From: Ichthyophis bannanicus
Lineage: Eukaryota; Chordata; Amphibia; Gymnophiona; Ichthyophiidae
Direction of reading: 5' to 3'
Assembly (NCBI GenBank): GCA_033557465.1
Contig: CM066037.1
Location: 515,212,686-515,276,685, forward strand
DNA: 64,000 bases
Below are positions 33,747 to 45,896 of the stretch, in pieces (position 1 is the first letter of the stretch; the number at the start of each line of letters is the position of its first letter). The translations under genes and the position numbers were made by a program. The notes under the pieces are model-generated. The model made no database searches, had not been told where the DNA came from, and was given only the letters and a program-made list of their open reading frames with translations.

Positions 33747-33909
33747 GTGCAGCAATGGCTGGATACAAAGAGACTGCAGGTCATTGCCTAAAATGTCTGC
33801 TATGTGTGCCGGTATAGCCCCACCGGTACCCATGATGCAGTGCACATGCAGAACAGCAGTCTACAGCTGATCACCAAATGGAGAAAGCATAGTTACTCAC
33901 CTGTAACAG

Positions 33910-34073
33910 GTGATCTCCGGGAACAGCAGGAATTTAGTCTTCACATATGGGTATCGTCGGTACCGACGGAGCCTGCGCAGGAACGCTCCCCAGCATCCAA
34001 TAGGAACGCTTTTGGGAGCATCCCTCAGCACATGCACGCTGCCTTCCCACCTTTCCAAATGTCCCTCTTCAGT
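33910..34073. repeat. DIRS copy 2 left inverted terminal repeat
   Basis: Pairs with 41211-41374 in inverted orientation over about 160 bp with few differences (shared CACATATGGGTATCGTCGGTA and CCAATAGGAACGCTTTTGG). Confidence 0.87.
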
Positions 34074-34159
34074 TACATTTGTAGCTGAGTGAAAGGATAG
34101 AGGGAGAGAGGAAAGAGACAAAGAGATAGAGAGACAACTCCTAGGGGAGGTGGGTGGGT

Positions 34160-34258
34160 TGTGAAGACTAAATTCCTGCTGTTCCCAGAGATCACCTGTT
34201 ACAGGTGAGTAACTACGCTATCTCCAGGAACAAGCAGGAATGTAGTCTTCACATATGG
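34160..34258. repeat. DIRS copy 2 internal complementary region
   Basis: CACCTGTTACAGGTGAGTAAC joined to TATCTCCAGGAACAAGCAGG is the reverse complement of the left end joined to the reverse complement of the right end. Confidence 0.83.
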
Positions 34259-34836
34259 GGACTCCCTAGCTGAAGATGCCAGGGAGATAGCCCCAAGAAG
34301 GTACCACCCTAGAAGGTGGGAATCCTTCCTCCCATGGATCTCTGGCATTCCACCAGGGTTGGTGGGTAGGAGTTGATTTAGGTTTGAAAGAGATTTTGAA
34401 GAACAGCTTGGCCAAAGAAGGCATCCCGACGGGAGGCTTTATCCAGGCAGTAGTGGGCTTGAAGGTGTGTACCGAAGCCCAGGTGGCTGCTCGACAAATG
34501 TCATCGATAAATACAGAGTGGAGATTAGTCATAGAAGTTGCCATGGCTCTCACATTATGAGCTGTGACATGGTCCTGAAGAGGAAGACCCTTACTCTCAT
34601 AAGCAAAGGATATGCATTGGGCAATCCAATTAGCTAAAGTTCTTTTGGAGACTGGAAGTCCCAAATCACTAGGGTCAAAAGCTATAAAAGGCTGCGAGGA
34701 CTTTCTATGTTGCTGTGTTCTTTGTATGTAAAAGGCTAAGGCTCTTTTACAATCCAAGGTATGAAGGTTTCTTTCTGCATTAGAGGCGTGAGGCCTCGGA
34801 AAAAATACAGGAAGATAAATTGATTGATTTAAATGA

Positions 34837-36648
34837 AACATAGAAACATAGAAACATGATGACAGAAAAAGACCACAAGGCCCATCTAGTCTGTCCTTCC
34901 ATAACAACAACTACAACAGTCCACTTTTTACCTTTAGAGATCCTCTGTGTTGGTCCCATGCTTTTTTGAATTCAGTTACTGTCCTCATCTCTACCACCTC
35001 CACTGGGAGACTATTCCACGGATCCACTACTCTTTCCGTAAAGAAATATTTCCGCATATCACTCCTGAATCTATCTCCCTTCACCCTCATCCCATGTCCC
35101 CTCGTCGCAGAACTTGCTTTCAATTGAAAGAGGCTCTCTCCCTGAACATTTATGCCACGGAGGTATTTAAACATCTCAATCATATCACCTCTATCCCGCC
35201 TTTCCTCTAAGGTGTACATATTAAGATCCTTAAGTCTGTCCTCATATGCTTTATAATGAAGACTACTAATCATCTTAGTAGCAACCCTCTGCACCGACTC
35301 CATCCTGTTCACATCCTTTTGAAGGTGCGGTCTCCAGAATTGCACACCATACTCCAAATGAGGTCGCACCAAAGACTTATACAGAGGCATTATCACCTCC
35401 TTTTTTCTGCTAGCCATTCCTCTCCGTATGCACCCAAGCATCCTTCTAGCTTTTGCCGTCGCCTTTTCTACCTGTTTAGCTACTTTAAGATCATCGGACA
35501 CAACTACGCCTAGGTCCCGCTCTTCTTTAGTGGACAAAAGTACTTCACCTCCTATGCTGTATTGCTCCCTTGGATTGCTGCAGCCCAAATGCATGACCTT
35601 ACATTTTTTAACATTAAATCCCAGCTGCCAAATTCTAGACCATTCTTCAAGCTTAGCTAGATCCCTCCTCATGTTATCTACACCTTCCTGGGTGTCTACT
35701 TTATTGCAGATTTTGGTATCATCCGCAAAGAGGCAAACCTTACCAGACAGCCCTTCCGCTATATCACTAACAAAGATGTTAAAAAGAATCGGACCAAGGA
35801 CAGATCCCTGGGGCACACCACTGGTAACATCCTTCTCCTCAGAGTGAGCTCCATTTACTTGTACTCTTTGTCGCCTCCCACCCAACCAATTTCTAACCCA
35901 AGCAGTAACTTTAGGGTCCATCCCTAGGGTGCTCAGTTTGTTTATAAGTCGCCTGTGAGGAACAGTGTCAAAGGCTTTACTGAAATCTAAATACACCACA
36001 TCTAGAGCTCTCCCTCGGTCCAACTCCCTGGTCACCCAGTCAAAGAAATAAATCAGATTTGTCTGACAAGACCTGCCTCTGGTGAATCCATGCTGCCTCG
36101 GATCCTGTAATCCGCTGGACTCCAGAAACCTCACTATTTTCTCTTTCAACAGCGTTTCCATTAATTTACTCACCACCGAAGTTAAACTAACCGGCCTGTA
36201 GTTTTCAACCACATCCTTACTTCCGCTTTTGTGTAAAGGCACCACATGAGCCTCTCTCCAGTCCTTTGGCACCACTCCCGACTCCAACGAGGCATTGAAA
36301 AGGTCAGTCAGTGGAGTTGCTAGAACGTCCCCAAGTTCCCTCAGTATTCTAGGGTGTATCCCATCCGGTCCCATCGCTTTGTCTACTTTAAGTTGAGCTA
36401 GTTTCTCACGAACACAGTCTTCTGAAAATTGTTCAAGATGTCCCTCGCTTCTGTTCTTATTTGTGGGTGTTTTCTGAGGTCCTGCTCCTGGTTCTTCATC
36501 TGTGAACACAGAACAAAAATATTTGTTAAGCAATTCTGCTTTATCCTTATCAGCTTCTACATATTCCCCCCCTGTACCCTTGAGTCTGACAATACCACTT
36601 TTGCCCTTCCTCTTCTCACTAATATATCTGAAAAATGTCTTATCTCCC
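34837..36648 (-). mobile_element. CR1 LINE with intact RT frame, nested in DIRS copy 2
   Basis: A 5'-truncated CR1, 1.81 kb, with an uninterrupted coding frame to its stop at 34911. RT motifs include AMGPDGIHPRIL, DFSKAFDTVPH, SGVPQGSVLGPILFNIF and FADDTKICN (catalytic aspartates in FADD). The C-terminal part has LVRPHLEYGVQFW and LEERRDRGDMIEMFKYL. The 3' end at 34837 carries the tandem TATGTTTC signature. It appears young, since its last 400 bp is nearly identical to 56767-57175. Confidence 0.93.
34911..36648 (-). CDS. CR1 ORF2 reverse transcriptase, 5'-truncated
   Basis: About 580 residues with no stop. It covers a linker (KWGDKTFFRYISEKRKGKSG), the RT palm (DFSKAF, then QGSVLGPILFN, then FADD about 90 residues apart), the thumb and the C-terminal CR1 domain ending DQHRGSLKVKSGLL. 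The endonuclease and N-terminus are absent because of 5' truncation, as is usual for CR1. The start is the DIRS-CR1 junction and the first methionine of the open stretch lies in DIRS sequence, so no true start exists. It would cut and copy its RNA at target sites only with a full-length source. Confidence 0.85.
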
Positions 36649-37390
36649 CACTTTTGGCATAAAGTGTGGATGAGTTCTAAGAACAACCTTATCATGATGA
36701 AATCTAGTATAAGAAGGATCAGCCACTAAAGCTTGCAATTCACTAATGTGACGTGCAGAGGTGATTGCAATTAGGAAGATGACCTTCCAGGTCAAAAACC
36801 TAAGGGCTGTAGTAGATAAAGGCTCGAAAGGTGGCTTCATGAGCTGCCCCAGAAATAGATTTAGATCCCATGCCACCGGTGGTGGCTTGATGGGAAGTTT
36901 GGTTAATAGAAGGTCTCTCATAAATCTTGATATGAGTGGATGAGAGGAAATTGGTTGTCCATTCAGAGGCTTATAAGAAGCTGCAATTGCACTAAGATGG
37001 ACTCTTACCGAATTGGTCTTTAGACCAGAATTCGATAAGTGAAGGAGATACTCTAGTATCGATTCTAAGGGTATGACCAGGGGGTTTAATCCCTTCTTGG
37101 AGCACCATATCGTAAAACGTTTCCACTTGAAGGCATAAGATCTTCTTGTGGAAAGTTTCCTAGAAGCCTGAAGGATATCTTTTACCTGTTGGGACAGGCT
37201 GAAATCTTGGAGGTCTAAGCCTTCAGCAACCAGGCTGTGAGGTGCAGGGACTGGGGATTCGGGTGCCATAGCGTCCCGTTCTCCTGGGAAAGGAGATCCT
37301 GAGCATGCCCTAACTCCAGAGGTGCAGCTTGAGAGAGATGAAGAAGCAGGGAATACCACGTTTGGTGTGGCCATCGTGGTGCTATGAAAA

Positions 37391-39079
37391 TCATGCATCC
37401 CTGTCTCTCTGAAGCTTGAAGAGTGTTTTGGGGATGAGGGGAATGGGTGGGAAGGCATAAAGGAAGTCCTGACCCCAGTGAAGGAGGAAGGCATCCCTTG
37501 CCTGACAGTTGTGAGCCGGAATCCTGGAACAGAACCGGGGAAGTATGGCATTCAGTGGACTTGCAAAGAGATCTATGTCTGGAGTGCCCCAGAGATGAAA
37601 TATCTTTGCCACCTGGTCTAGGTGGAGGGACCATTCGTGAGGCAGCAGTACTCGACTGAGTTTGTCTGCCCAAAGGTTTTGAATGCCTGGAAGATATACC
37701 ACTAGAAGGTGAATTTGATGCTCTCTGACAAGGGCCCACAGTCGTAAAGCTTCATTGCATAACGACAGAGAGCCTGTTCTGCCTTGCTTGTTCACATAGA
37801 ACATGGCTACTTGATTGTCTGTCTGGACTAGGACTGTCTTGTAGCTGAGCTGGGTGTGGAATACTCGAAGAGCTAAATAGATTGCTCTTAATTCCAGGAG
37901 GTTTATGTGTAAACCAACCTCCTGTGGAGTCCAGGTGCCCTAGGTAGAGAGATGATTCAGGTGTGCTCCCCAACCCACCTGTGTTGCATCTGTTGTTAGG
38001 GTGGTCTGAAAAAAGGGTTGATGAAAAGGAGACCACACTGTCAGATTTTGTAGTGATTTCCACCATTGGAGGGACAAAATTAGTCATTGAGAAATTATTA
38101 TTTTGTCTGACAAATGACCTGTGGCCTGTGTCCACTGTGTGGAGAGGGTCCACTGAGCTGCTCGCAAGTGGAGGCGAGCATATGGGACTACACAAACTGC
38201 AGATGCCATATGTCCCAGTAACTGCAGTAGCTCTCGAGCAGTGAGGGAGGGTTTGCCTACTGCTTGAAAAGATAGTTGCATTATGCGAAGACACCGGGCT
38301 TGTGGAAGGAAAGTCCTTGCCTGTCTGGTATCTAGACAGGCTCCTATGAATTCTAGGTATTGGGAAGGAACTAGTTGAGATTTTGGGAAGTTTATTACCA
38401 ATCCCAAGTATTGGAGGATTCGCATTGTACGGGACAGTGCAGTGCTGGCCTCTGCAACTATAGGGGCTCGAATGAGCCAGTCGTCTACGTAAGGGAAGAT
38501 GAAAATCCCCAGGGTTCGTAGAAATGCAGCTACTACTGCCATGCATTTTGTGAATACCCTTGGTGCTGAAGCCAGACCAAAGGGAAGAACCCTGTACTGG
38601 AAATGTTTTCCCCTGAAAAGGAAACGTACAAATTTCCTGTGATCTGGATGGATGAGAATGTGAGCGTATGCATCCTTTAAGTCTAGAGAGCAAAACCAAT
38701 CCTGGCTTTGAAGGTATGGCAGAAGAGTTCCTAGAGAAATCATTTTGAATTTCTCTCGAAACAGATATTTGTTCAATTCTCTGAGGTCCAGAATGGGTCT
38801 GTGTCCTCCTGTTTTCTTTGGAATAAGAAAATAGGGGGAGTAGAACCCTGCACCCTGTTGAGGAATGGGTACTTCCTCTATTGCCCCTTGGGCAAGAAGT
38901 GTGGAGACCCCGTGATCTAGCAGATTGTCTACAGAGGTTTGAGAATTGAATTGCTTTAGAATTGTAGGAGGGGGCATGCTGTGAAAATGAAGCTTGTACC
39001 CTTCTCCTACAATGGACAAAGTCCAATCTTCTGCTGTTATCTGATGCCATCTGTTGGCAAAGTGGCATAACCTGCCCAT
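37391..39079 (-). pseudogene. DIRS copy 2 reverse transcriptase and RNase H
   Basis: The 331-residue frame at 38084-39079 starts MGRLCHFANRWHQ and holds the RT domain: RPILDLRELNKYL, SLDLKDAYAHILIHP, VLPFGLASAPRVFTKCM and YVDDWLI (catalytic aspartates). After a frame break, 37391-37804 carries the RNase H end and the following domain (HLLVVYLPGIQNLWADKLSR and DIDLFASPLNAILPRF). This polymerase differs from LTR elements by its LKDAYAHI motif, and no protease or integrase is present. Copies 1 and 3 lack all or most of this region. Confidence 0.9.
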
Positions 39080-39138
39080 AATATTGGGGGGGTTGCGGAC
39101 CCCTCAGAGGCAGGAAGGCAAAGCTCTCTAGGAAGGAG

Positions 39139-40977
39139 TCAAAGCCCTTGAGGGGGCTGAACCTGGAGAGCTGGTTGGGCTCTCGGGCCTTTTGGCTTCT
39201 TTTGCTGTCTAGTTTGTCCCTTTTGGGCAAACTGACCTGGAGTTTGACTCTGCTGGGTATAGGAAAGATAAAACGTCCTCTTTTTGCTAAAAGAGGGTTT
39301 TTTATAAGGCTTCCTTTTGGCTGGAGTGGCTGTAGACTTTGACAATCTATCTAAGGTAGAATTGTCAGCATATAACTCGTTAGCCTTTTCCTGCCAGTTC
39401 TTGCCGAAGAGATTCTCCCCCGTGCAAGGAATGTTGCCTAACTTGTCCTGTACCCAAGTCTACAAGTCTGATGCCTGTAGCCAGGCAATCCGTCATGTGC
39501 CCATGGCAATAGCAGAGATTCTGCTGATGCATTCGAAGCAGTCAAAGGCTGCACGATTAACAAACTTGGAGACATCTTGAGCATGCTTAACTAGAGCAAG
39601 AAAATCTTGTCTCTTGTCATCTGGGAGAAATGGGCTCATAAGTTCGAAGTCTCCAGTGACTTCCTTGAGGAACATTCCCATATATAGGATATATGAACTG
39701 ATCCTAGCTGAAAGCATGGAAGCTTGAAAAGTTCAGCGCCCAAAAGCATCCAGAGTCCTGCATTCACGAGCTGGAGGATTGGATGCATGCCTCTTTGCAC
39801 TTTTCATCCTACGCATGGCTGATTCCACTACCATTGAATGGTGTGGCAGCTGAGTTTTCTGAAATCCAGGACATGGCGGAACTCGATACATAGTATCAAG
39901 TCTCCTAGAGTGAGGAGAAGTAGTCAGAGGTGTCTCCCACATTCTGAGCATCAAGCTATGCAGAATTTCATGGATAGGCAGAGTGGCTACCTCCTTAGGA
40001 GCTTTAGGATATTGGAGAATTTCCAATTCCTTTGCTCTGGGTTCCTCTTCAGGAGCAACTGTGATTGAAAGACCTTTGGCCATATCACGGATGAAATCCT
40101 GAAATGACATGTCCTCTGGAGGTGACATTCTGCGTTGGGGAGAAGAGGGATCTTCTAGGAGAAACCCTCCAGTGCCAGCAGAATTGTAAGAGTCTTCGGA
40201 ATCGGAGGAATCAAAGTATTCCTGACCCCGATGCTCTTGCAATGCACGATCCCGGTACTGATCGAAGTCGGTACCGAGCTGACCCAGTACCGTTCTGTCA
40301 ATTCCATCCAGAGATGGCATGGGAAGAGTTCCCACCGTGGCCGGTACCGTAGGTACCGGTATCGTCGGTACTGGTGTCTGTACCGGTGTCGATGTCGGTA
40401 CCGGTGCCCGTGGGACCACCGGTACCGCAGCTGAAAGAAGAGATGCGATGCTGCGCTCGATAGCGAGGAACCTCTGGTCTATCGACGCTGCCGATGCCTG
40501 GGTGTAGGTACCGGTAAAGACGGCCGGAACCCCTGAGCATGGCACAGGTAGTTCTTGCGAGGTTGAGGCCTCGAGAACATCCTGAAGTCCCATTGATGCT
40601 TTGGAAGCCGAAGCCTCCCGCCGGGGCTGTTTTGCCGGTGTGGTTCCCTCAAGGGCAATGCCAATGGCCTCTCAATGCTTAGCAGGAGAGCTACTCTTTG
40701 AGGACCGGCTTTTATGTTTAGTTACCTGAGATCCATGGGAGGAAGAAGAGGCCCTTGGCGATGTCGATGCAATGGATCTGGCTTCCGAAGAAAAGAGGGT
40801 ACCGAGCTTTGCAGCCCGGTTCTGTCTTCCTCTTTTAGTCATCCCCATACAGGAGAGACATTCAGTTGGAGAATGTTCAGGTCCTAAACATTTCAGACAC
40901 CAATCATGGGTGTCAGTGACGGAGATGGTACCGCCACGCTTAGAACATTTCTTAAAACCACTAGTTGGTTTTTCCAT
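39139..40977 (-). pseudogene. DIRS copy 2 gag-like ORF1 (frameshifted)
   Basis: Starts MEKPTSGFKKCSKRGG with a Cys/His cluster (CLKCLGPEH, CLSC), then a Ser-rich stretch, and a 286-residue frame at 39733-40593 with a proline/threonine-rich centre and the conserved EEPRAKELEIL and LPHHSMVVESAM motifs. It continues through a frame break to a basic C-terminus (RKPYKKPSFSKKRTF). The order matches copy 1. No retroviral capsid motif was found. Confidence 0.8.
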
Positions 40978-41210
40978 GTTTTAGGAATATGGGGCCTAGT
41001 GCCCAAAATGGCGTCTAGCACCAAAGAGAAAAGTTTCTGAAAAGAAACAGTCTAAGTTGTTTTTTTTTTTAATGAAAAGAAAAGAAAAGAACCGGCGGTA
41101 CCGGTAGGCATTGTGCGGAAGGCAAGCGCGACCACAAGAAAAGAAATTTAAAGACGGAATTTTCTGCGGTGACAGGGAATAGATCCTGTCGGATCCGCGG
41201 AAAATGAAGA

Positions 41211-41374
41211 ACTGAAGAGGGACAGTTGGAAAGGCGGGAAGGCAGCGCGCATGTGCTGAGGGATGCTTCCAAAAGCGTTCCTATTGGACGCTGGGGAGCG
41301 TTCCCGCGCAGGCTTCGTCAGTACCGACGATACCCATATGTGAAGACTACATTCCTGCTTGTTCCTGGAGATAG
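41211..41374. repeat. DIRS copy 2 right inverted terminal repeat
   Basis: Inverted partner of 33910-34073, ending GCTTGTTCCTGGAGATA. Confidence 0.87.
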
Positions 41375-41689
41375 TACTTATCCATCACCTCAGCTCAGTA
41401 AGATGCACTGACAGCGTGTGATACAAGCACAGAGCAGCTGGAAACCGTGCTACTGAGCCATTTCTGCGGTCACCCTGAGGGTGAGGATGGGCGCCCAGCA
41501 CCTGGTCCCCAAACCTTGCAGTGCTAGATATGGTCTCTGCCACCTGTGGTGCAGATCCCTATCATTGCCAGTGTGTGGTTGGCATTGTCTGCAGTGTGAT
41601 ATGCTAGTCACCTTGCTTCCTGCAGAATTATAGTATGCTGTATGCACTAGTCACATCTGGCCCTGTGATCTGCTCCTGTTGGACAGGGA

Positions 41690-42556
41690 CCAGGAGGTAT
41701 GTTATCTGGGAGTCATCTTGGACTAACAACTGAATTGGGAAGCTCCCATACAAAATGTCCTCAAGGCAGTTTACCATAAAATAAGGACCCTCCGTCATCT
41801 ACACCCACTCCTAAAGCCCTCAGATTTTCGCACAGTATTCCAAGCTCTCATTTTCCTTACCTGGACTATGCCAATAGAATTTACCATGGCCTGCCAAAAC
41901 ACACTCTCCAACAATTACAATTGGCCATGAACACAGCTGCCCGAACACTCCTAGGTGCGTCCAGGTTCGAACATATCACGCACTTCTTGATTCAGCTACA
42001 CTGGCTCCCTATAACAAGCCGCCTGATTTACAAAGCCCTTCTATTTAAGTTCCAGACTCTTCACTGCATGTCTGCAACCTCCCTCACAGCACTCATACAA
42101 CGTACCCCTGACAACAGAATGAGGAGATCATGCATGGAGAACACACTGGTCACCCCTTCATCAATAAGGACATGCACCCAGGCTACTAAGAATCGTACCT
42201 TTTCCTTATAAGCACAAACCCTATGAAATGCCCTATCTCCAGCAATCCGAGCCATCTCCAACCAGTCATTCTTTAGGAAGGCCTTAAAGACATACTTGTT
42301 TCAACTAGCTTACGACCATATACCTTAATTAGGGTTTGGATGCTATGATTCTACTGTCCAGCTTGTAATTATTTCTCCCACTTGCACATTCTAAGTTCAT
42401 GTCCCCGTTTAACATTTAATATTTTAGCCACTTGTTCTGTTTAATACCTTTTCTATGTATCTCGGTTCTATGTAAATTTTTTCTACTGTTTCACTCTATA
42501 TGTAAACTGCGCTGATTTTAAAGAGTGCAGTATATAAAAGCAAATAAATAAATGTC
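41690..42556 (+). mobile_element. L2-like LINE 3' fragment
   Basis: Starts in the RT (a YLGVILD-type segment near 41700), has a 96-residue open frame at 41921-42211 (HWLPITSRLIYKALLFKF), and ends with CTGCGCTGATTTT, AGTATATAAAAGC and AAATAAATAAATG. Nested in TIR element copy A. Confidence 0.8.
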
Positions 42557-44194
42557 AATACCTAGTGTTAAACTGCTGATGCCATGGACACCAACTACCG
42601 GAGGAGGGGGGGGGGGCTTCTAGGCTTGTATGGGGTTCTTACTAGAGTCCTGCTAACCCTACCATTACCATGGGGAATAGGCCTGGAACACCTAATGTCC
42701 CAACCGCCTAGGTCTAACCATTGCCCACAGCAAGCATCACTGCTGCTCACCACTGGGTTTTCCAGCCATACATATACCAACTGCAGACAGTCCACTGGTC
42801 AGTACACATTGCATGTGCACAGAATGACCATATGCACCCAAACTTGGGATAAACAGCATGGACACCCAGAATTTGCTTTAGTGATCAGGTCCCACATCAC
42901 TGGAACCAGACACTATATAGCACTATGTGGATACAAAGCCGTGCCATGGTCACTGCTCGGTCAGAGTGAGAGTGCCCTCCCAGCATGACATGCTGTAGCC
43001 ACCCAGTCCATGCATGCGCCACGTCTCAGCCATTGACTCTACCTCTGATGCAGACACATCCTGGCCAATCTGCCCTGTTTCAGACCATACCCACAATACT
43101 TTGCTCCTCATCATGCAAATTTGCAGACTAACGCTGGAAACAGCTTAGGCACTGCAAGGCTCAGTGAGGTATAGAAAATCACAAAACAATGGATAGACAT
43201 ACACACACATACACACACTCTCACACACTCATATTGACGCACTGTGCAAAAATGGGGATGGTTGGCATTCCTGCCTGCAACCTTGGTCCCGATATCAGCT
43301 CGAGCATTGTTAATGTCTGCTCATTGTGCAGGAGCTAGTAGCATGCTCTGATGTTAACGCCTGCTCAGTGTGCCAGTGCTATTAGCCTGACTCTCCATCA
43401 AGCTGTGGATAGTGGAGCCTGTCTGTTTGGCTGATGGGTGTTTGTACCCTTGCTGGCTGATTCATTGGGGTTGCACATGTTGGTGTTGTACCTACACTGT
43501 GGCCTAAAGTTTAGCATGATCCACAGCTGAGACCCAAACCTGTGACCCTCTGCTCCTATACACACCAACTGTATGCATTGAGCCACAGTGCTGCATATGG
43601 ATACAACAGTGCTGCATATAGATACAACACTCCCTGGGGCTGACATGCTTCACATCAGACAGACCTTGGCACATGTTGCAATGTGCATGGTGCACAGGGC
43701 CAGGGTATGGCTTTGGTCTGCTGCAGTTGGGTGCCGCTGCCCCCTCTGCCAACAGGCCCACACTATGCTGACATGCCCATGTGCTGTCCATATTGGTGGT
43801 GTGCAGTCCCAGCCCATCCAACATGTGGGTCCATCCAACATGCCTAGGGTGCAAAGTCTGGATTTGGGGGGCAGAGGCATACATGAATGGTGACACAGTC
43901 CCCCCCCCAATCATCTGCCTCTGCAGAGACCCCATCACTGCCTGCCAATGATATATCTCAGGGGAAGGATGACAGCCACTGCTGTGGTAGTCGCTTGGGT
44001 GCCTATATGTTGCAGCTATCTAGAGGGCTACAGCTGCTGACACTATATGCTTCTTCCCCCACAGTTGGGCTTAGCGGTATCTGGGGGAGGGGCAAGCCGG
44101 GATCTCTGCCTGGGGTGCCAGGACCCTTGGACCACTCCATGTGGCACATCTTTCCGCAGTAGTAACATATTTATGGGCCGCCTCTGTCACTGTG

Positions 44195-44810
44195 GGATCA
44201 TGTTCTCTGTAAACCGCCACTGATCTTGGGAAGTGGCGGTATATAAAAGATTTTCAAATAAATAAAATCACAGATGGTAATGCGGATGGCAGGATACCCC
44301 TTTGCGGAGAGACTAAAAAGATTGGGGCTCTTCGACCTGGGGAGGAGAAGCTGAGGAGTGATATGATAGAGGTCTATAAATTATTGACTGAAGTGGAACA
44401 GACAAATGTAGGCCGATTGTTTATGCCATCAGAATGTAGAAAAACTAGGGGACATGCAATGCGGTTACAGTTTAACCCATTTAAGACTACTAGGTGAAAA
44501 TATTTTTTCAGTCAATGCATAATCAAACTCTGCAATCCATTACTGGAGGATGTAGTAAAAGCTGTTAGTGTAGTTGGGTTTAAAAATTGTTTGGACAGGT
44601 TCCTGGGGAAAGGTCCATAAACCATTGTTCAAGAGGACCCGGGATATGCACTGCTTGCCCCATTACAAGCACTGTGGATCCTGTGTGACTTTTGGGGAAA
44701 CCGCTGGGTACTTGTGACCTAGATTGGCCACTGTTGGACACAGGATACTGGGCATGATGGACCTTGGTCTGACACAATCTGGCATATTTTCTAATCTTAT
44801 ATTCTTATGT
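44195..44810 (+). mobile_element. L2 tail and CR1-like 3' region nested in TIR element
   Basis: 44195-44272 is an L2 tail (GTAAACCGCCACTGATCTTGG, GGCGGTATATAAAAG, AAATAAATAAA). 44290-44810 is a CR1-like end (GAGAGACTAAAAAGATTGGGG, GACTACTAGG, CTAGATTGGCCACTGTTGG). No intact frame. Confidence 0.65.
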
Positions 44811-45309
44811 GCCAACTAGGAAGCTGCCTGGTCCACCCTGTGCACCAGCAGCTGCATGACCTATGCACTGCATGACCCATGTGCCATCTCCTTTGCCCTA
44901 TTTGCACCATCAAAATAGTGCCCTTTCATACTTGGGCACTGCTGTTGCTGCTAATGGAGAACTACTATCACTTCTTGGGCTCCCCTGTCTGTGCATCACA
45001 TTGCAGACTTTAAAATAGGCTCTCTCTCCTCAAAATACACCCTTTCCAGGTGGTTTTACTTTGTGTTAAGGTTCCCAGCATTAAGGCGCTTTAGGACACA
45101 TTTGCGCAAGGCACATTAAGGGTACACACGTTGTTAATGCCCTCTCTCTGCCCTGTTAACGCCCACTCTGCCCACAAGGCGCTTTATGCTGCTGGAGCCT
45201 TTAACACACATTAAAGCAGCATTTTAGATGTATTAAGGGTGCAAGTGTGCCGATAACATGTGTTAATGGCACCCTGGCTCCTTTAACACCCTTTAGTAAA
45301 CATATCCCT

Positions 45310-45896
45310 TAGTCAATGTATTCAATTTATTAGTTTGCATGTTCCAGCAAACACTATCAGAAGATGCCCTCCTAAACCACACACAAAGTAATGCTGAATA
45401 AAGTCCAGGGTGCAAAGATCCTATTTTCTCATGCAGCTAAATCAACCTTTCATATTTATTGTACTTTTAATGTTATACTCCATGCATTGTTTCACTTGTA
45501 CTCCATTTCACTAGAATTTACTTTCATTTGCTCTCCAAATGATTATTTTTTAATCAAATCCCAAATTATAAAGGGCACGGCAAACAGTTTTGGATGTACG
45601 TGAAATATTTCCAGTCGGGCAATCAGCTGTGTAATTACATGCACCACACCATATTTTACCGAGATCTATGCTTGTAGGTCACATGGCCATTTTGCCGTTT
45701 CTTTGGGGCCCAGATTAGAGATGACCTGCATTCACACACATTAGACAGACAGATGGAATTGGAGAAAAGCAAACAATCATGGTTCAGAGCAGAAGGAATT
45801 TACCCAAAAAAAGAACAATATGGTACAAAACCATCAAGCTCAGGGCATGCAAACAAACTACTGTAGACAAATAAAAGTCCATGTAGTTACATGCAA
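45310..45896. other. NAV3 intron, no gene seen
   Basis: AT-rich intron between the TIR element and the SINE. Nothing recognised. Confidence 0.4.

Larger units (their letters stand above)
34266..37551 (-). pseudogene. DIRS copy 2 tyrosine recombinase, split by CR1
   Basis: The N-terminal half lies at 36649-37551 (SAM-like KDILQASRKLSTRRSYAFKW, then SARHISELQALV with the first catalytic Arg). The C-terminal half at 34266-34836 has AHNVRAMATSM (the H-x-x-R pair). A one-base deletion just before the expected AHYCL segment shifts the frame, so the catalytic Tyr is lost (TFKPTTAWIKPP is read instead). The CR1 at 34837-36648 separates the halves between PKV and FHLNQS. It is inactive for both reasons. 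Confidence 0.85.
33888..41374 (-). mobile_element. DIRS-type retrotransposon, copy 2 (full length, with nested CR1)
   Basis: About 5.7 kb of DIRS plus a 1.8-kb CR1 insert. Inverted terminal repeats lie at 33910-34073 and 41211-41374, and the internal complementary region is at 34160-34258. In minus-strand order: gag-like ORF (40977-39139), reverse transcriptase and RNase H (39079-37391), tyrosine recombinase (37551-34266, cut by the CR1). It is inserted inside the large TIR element and has the same orientation as NAV3 and the other DIRS copies. Confidence 0.92.
32825..45309. mobile_element. Large TIR element, copy A (about 3.5 kb plus nested insertions)
   Basis: The left end GGGCATGTTTACTAAAGTG and the right end TTTAGTAAACATATCCCT are inverted repeats. 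Internal blocks match the element at 50564-54365 in reverse order and orientation: 33059-33280 matches 53500-53730 reversed, 33775-33880 matches 52985-53110 reversed, and 43420-43910 matches 51215-51690 reversed. Removing the DIRS (33888-41374), the L2 (41690-42556) and the CR1/L2 pieces (44195-44810) leaves about 3.5 kb, close to the 3.8 kb of the other copy. No transposase or other protein could be read. Confidence 0.7.

Noticed and set aside
34947..35847. Several plus-strand open frames over the CR1 insert
   Set aside because: They are antisense to the intact CR1 RT frame on the minus strand, and have no recognisable domain.
33888..41374. Endogenous retrovirus
   Set aside because: There are no long terminal direct repeats, protease or integrase. 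Inverted ends, an internal complementary region and a tyrosine recombinase define a DIRS element.
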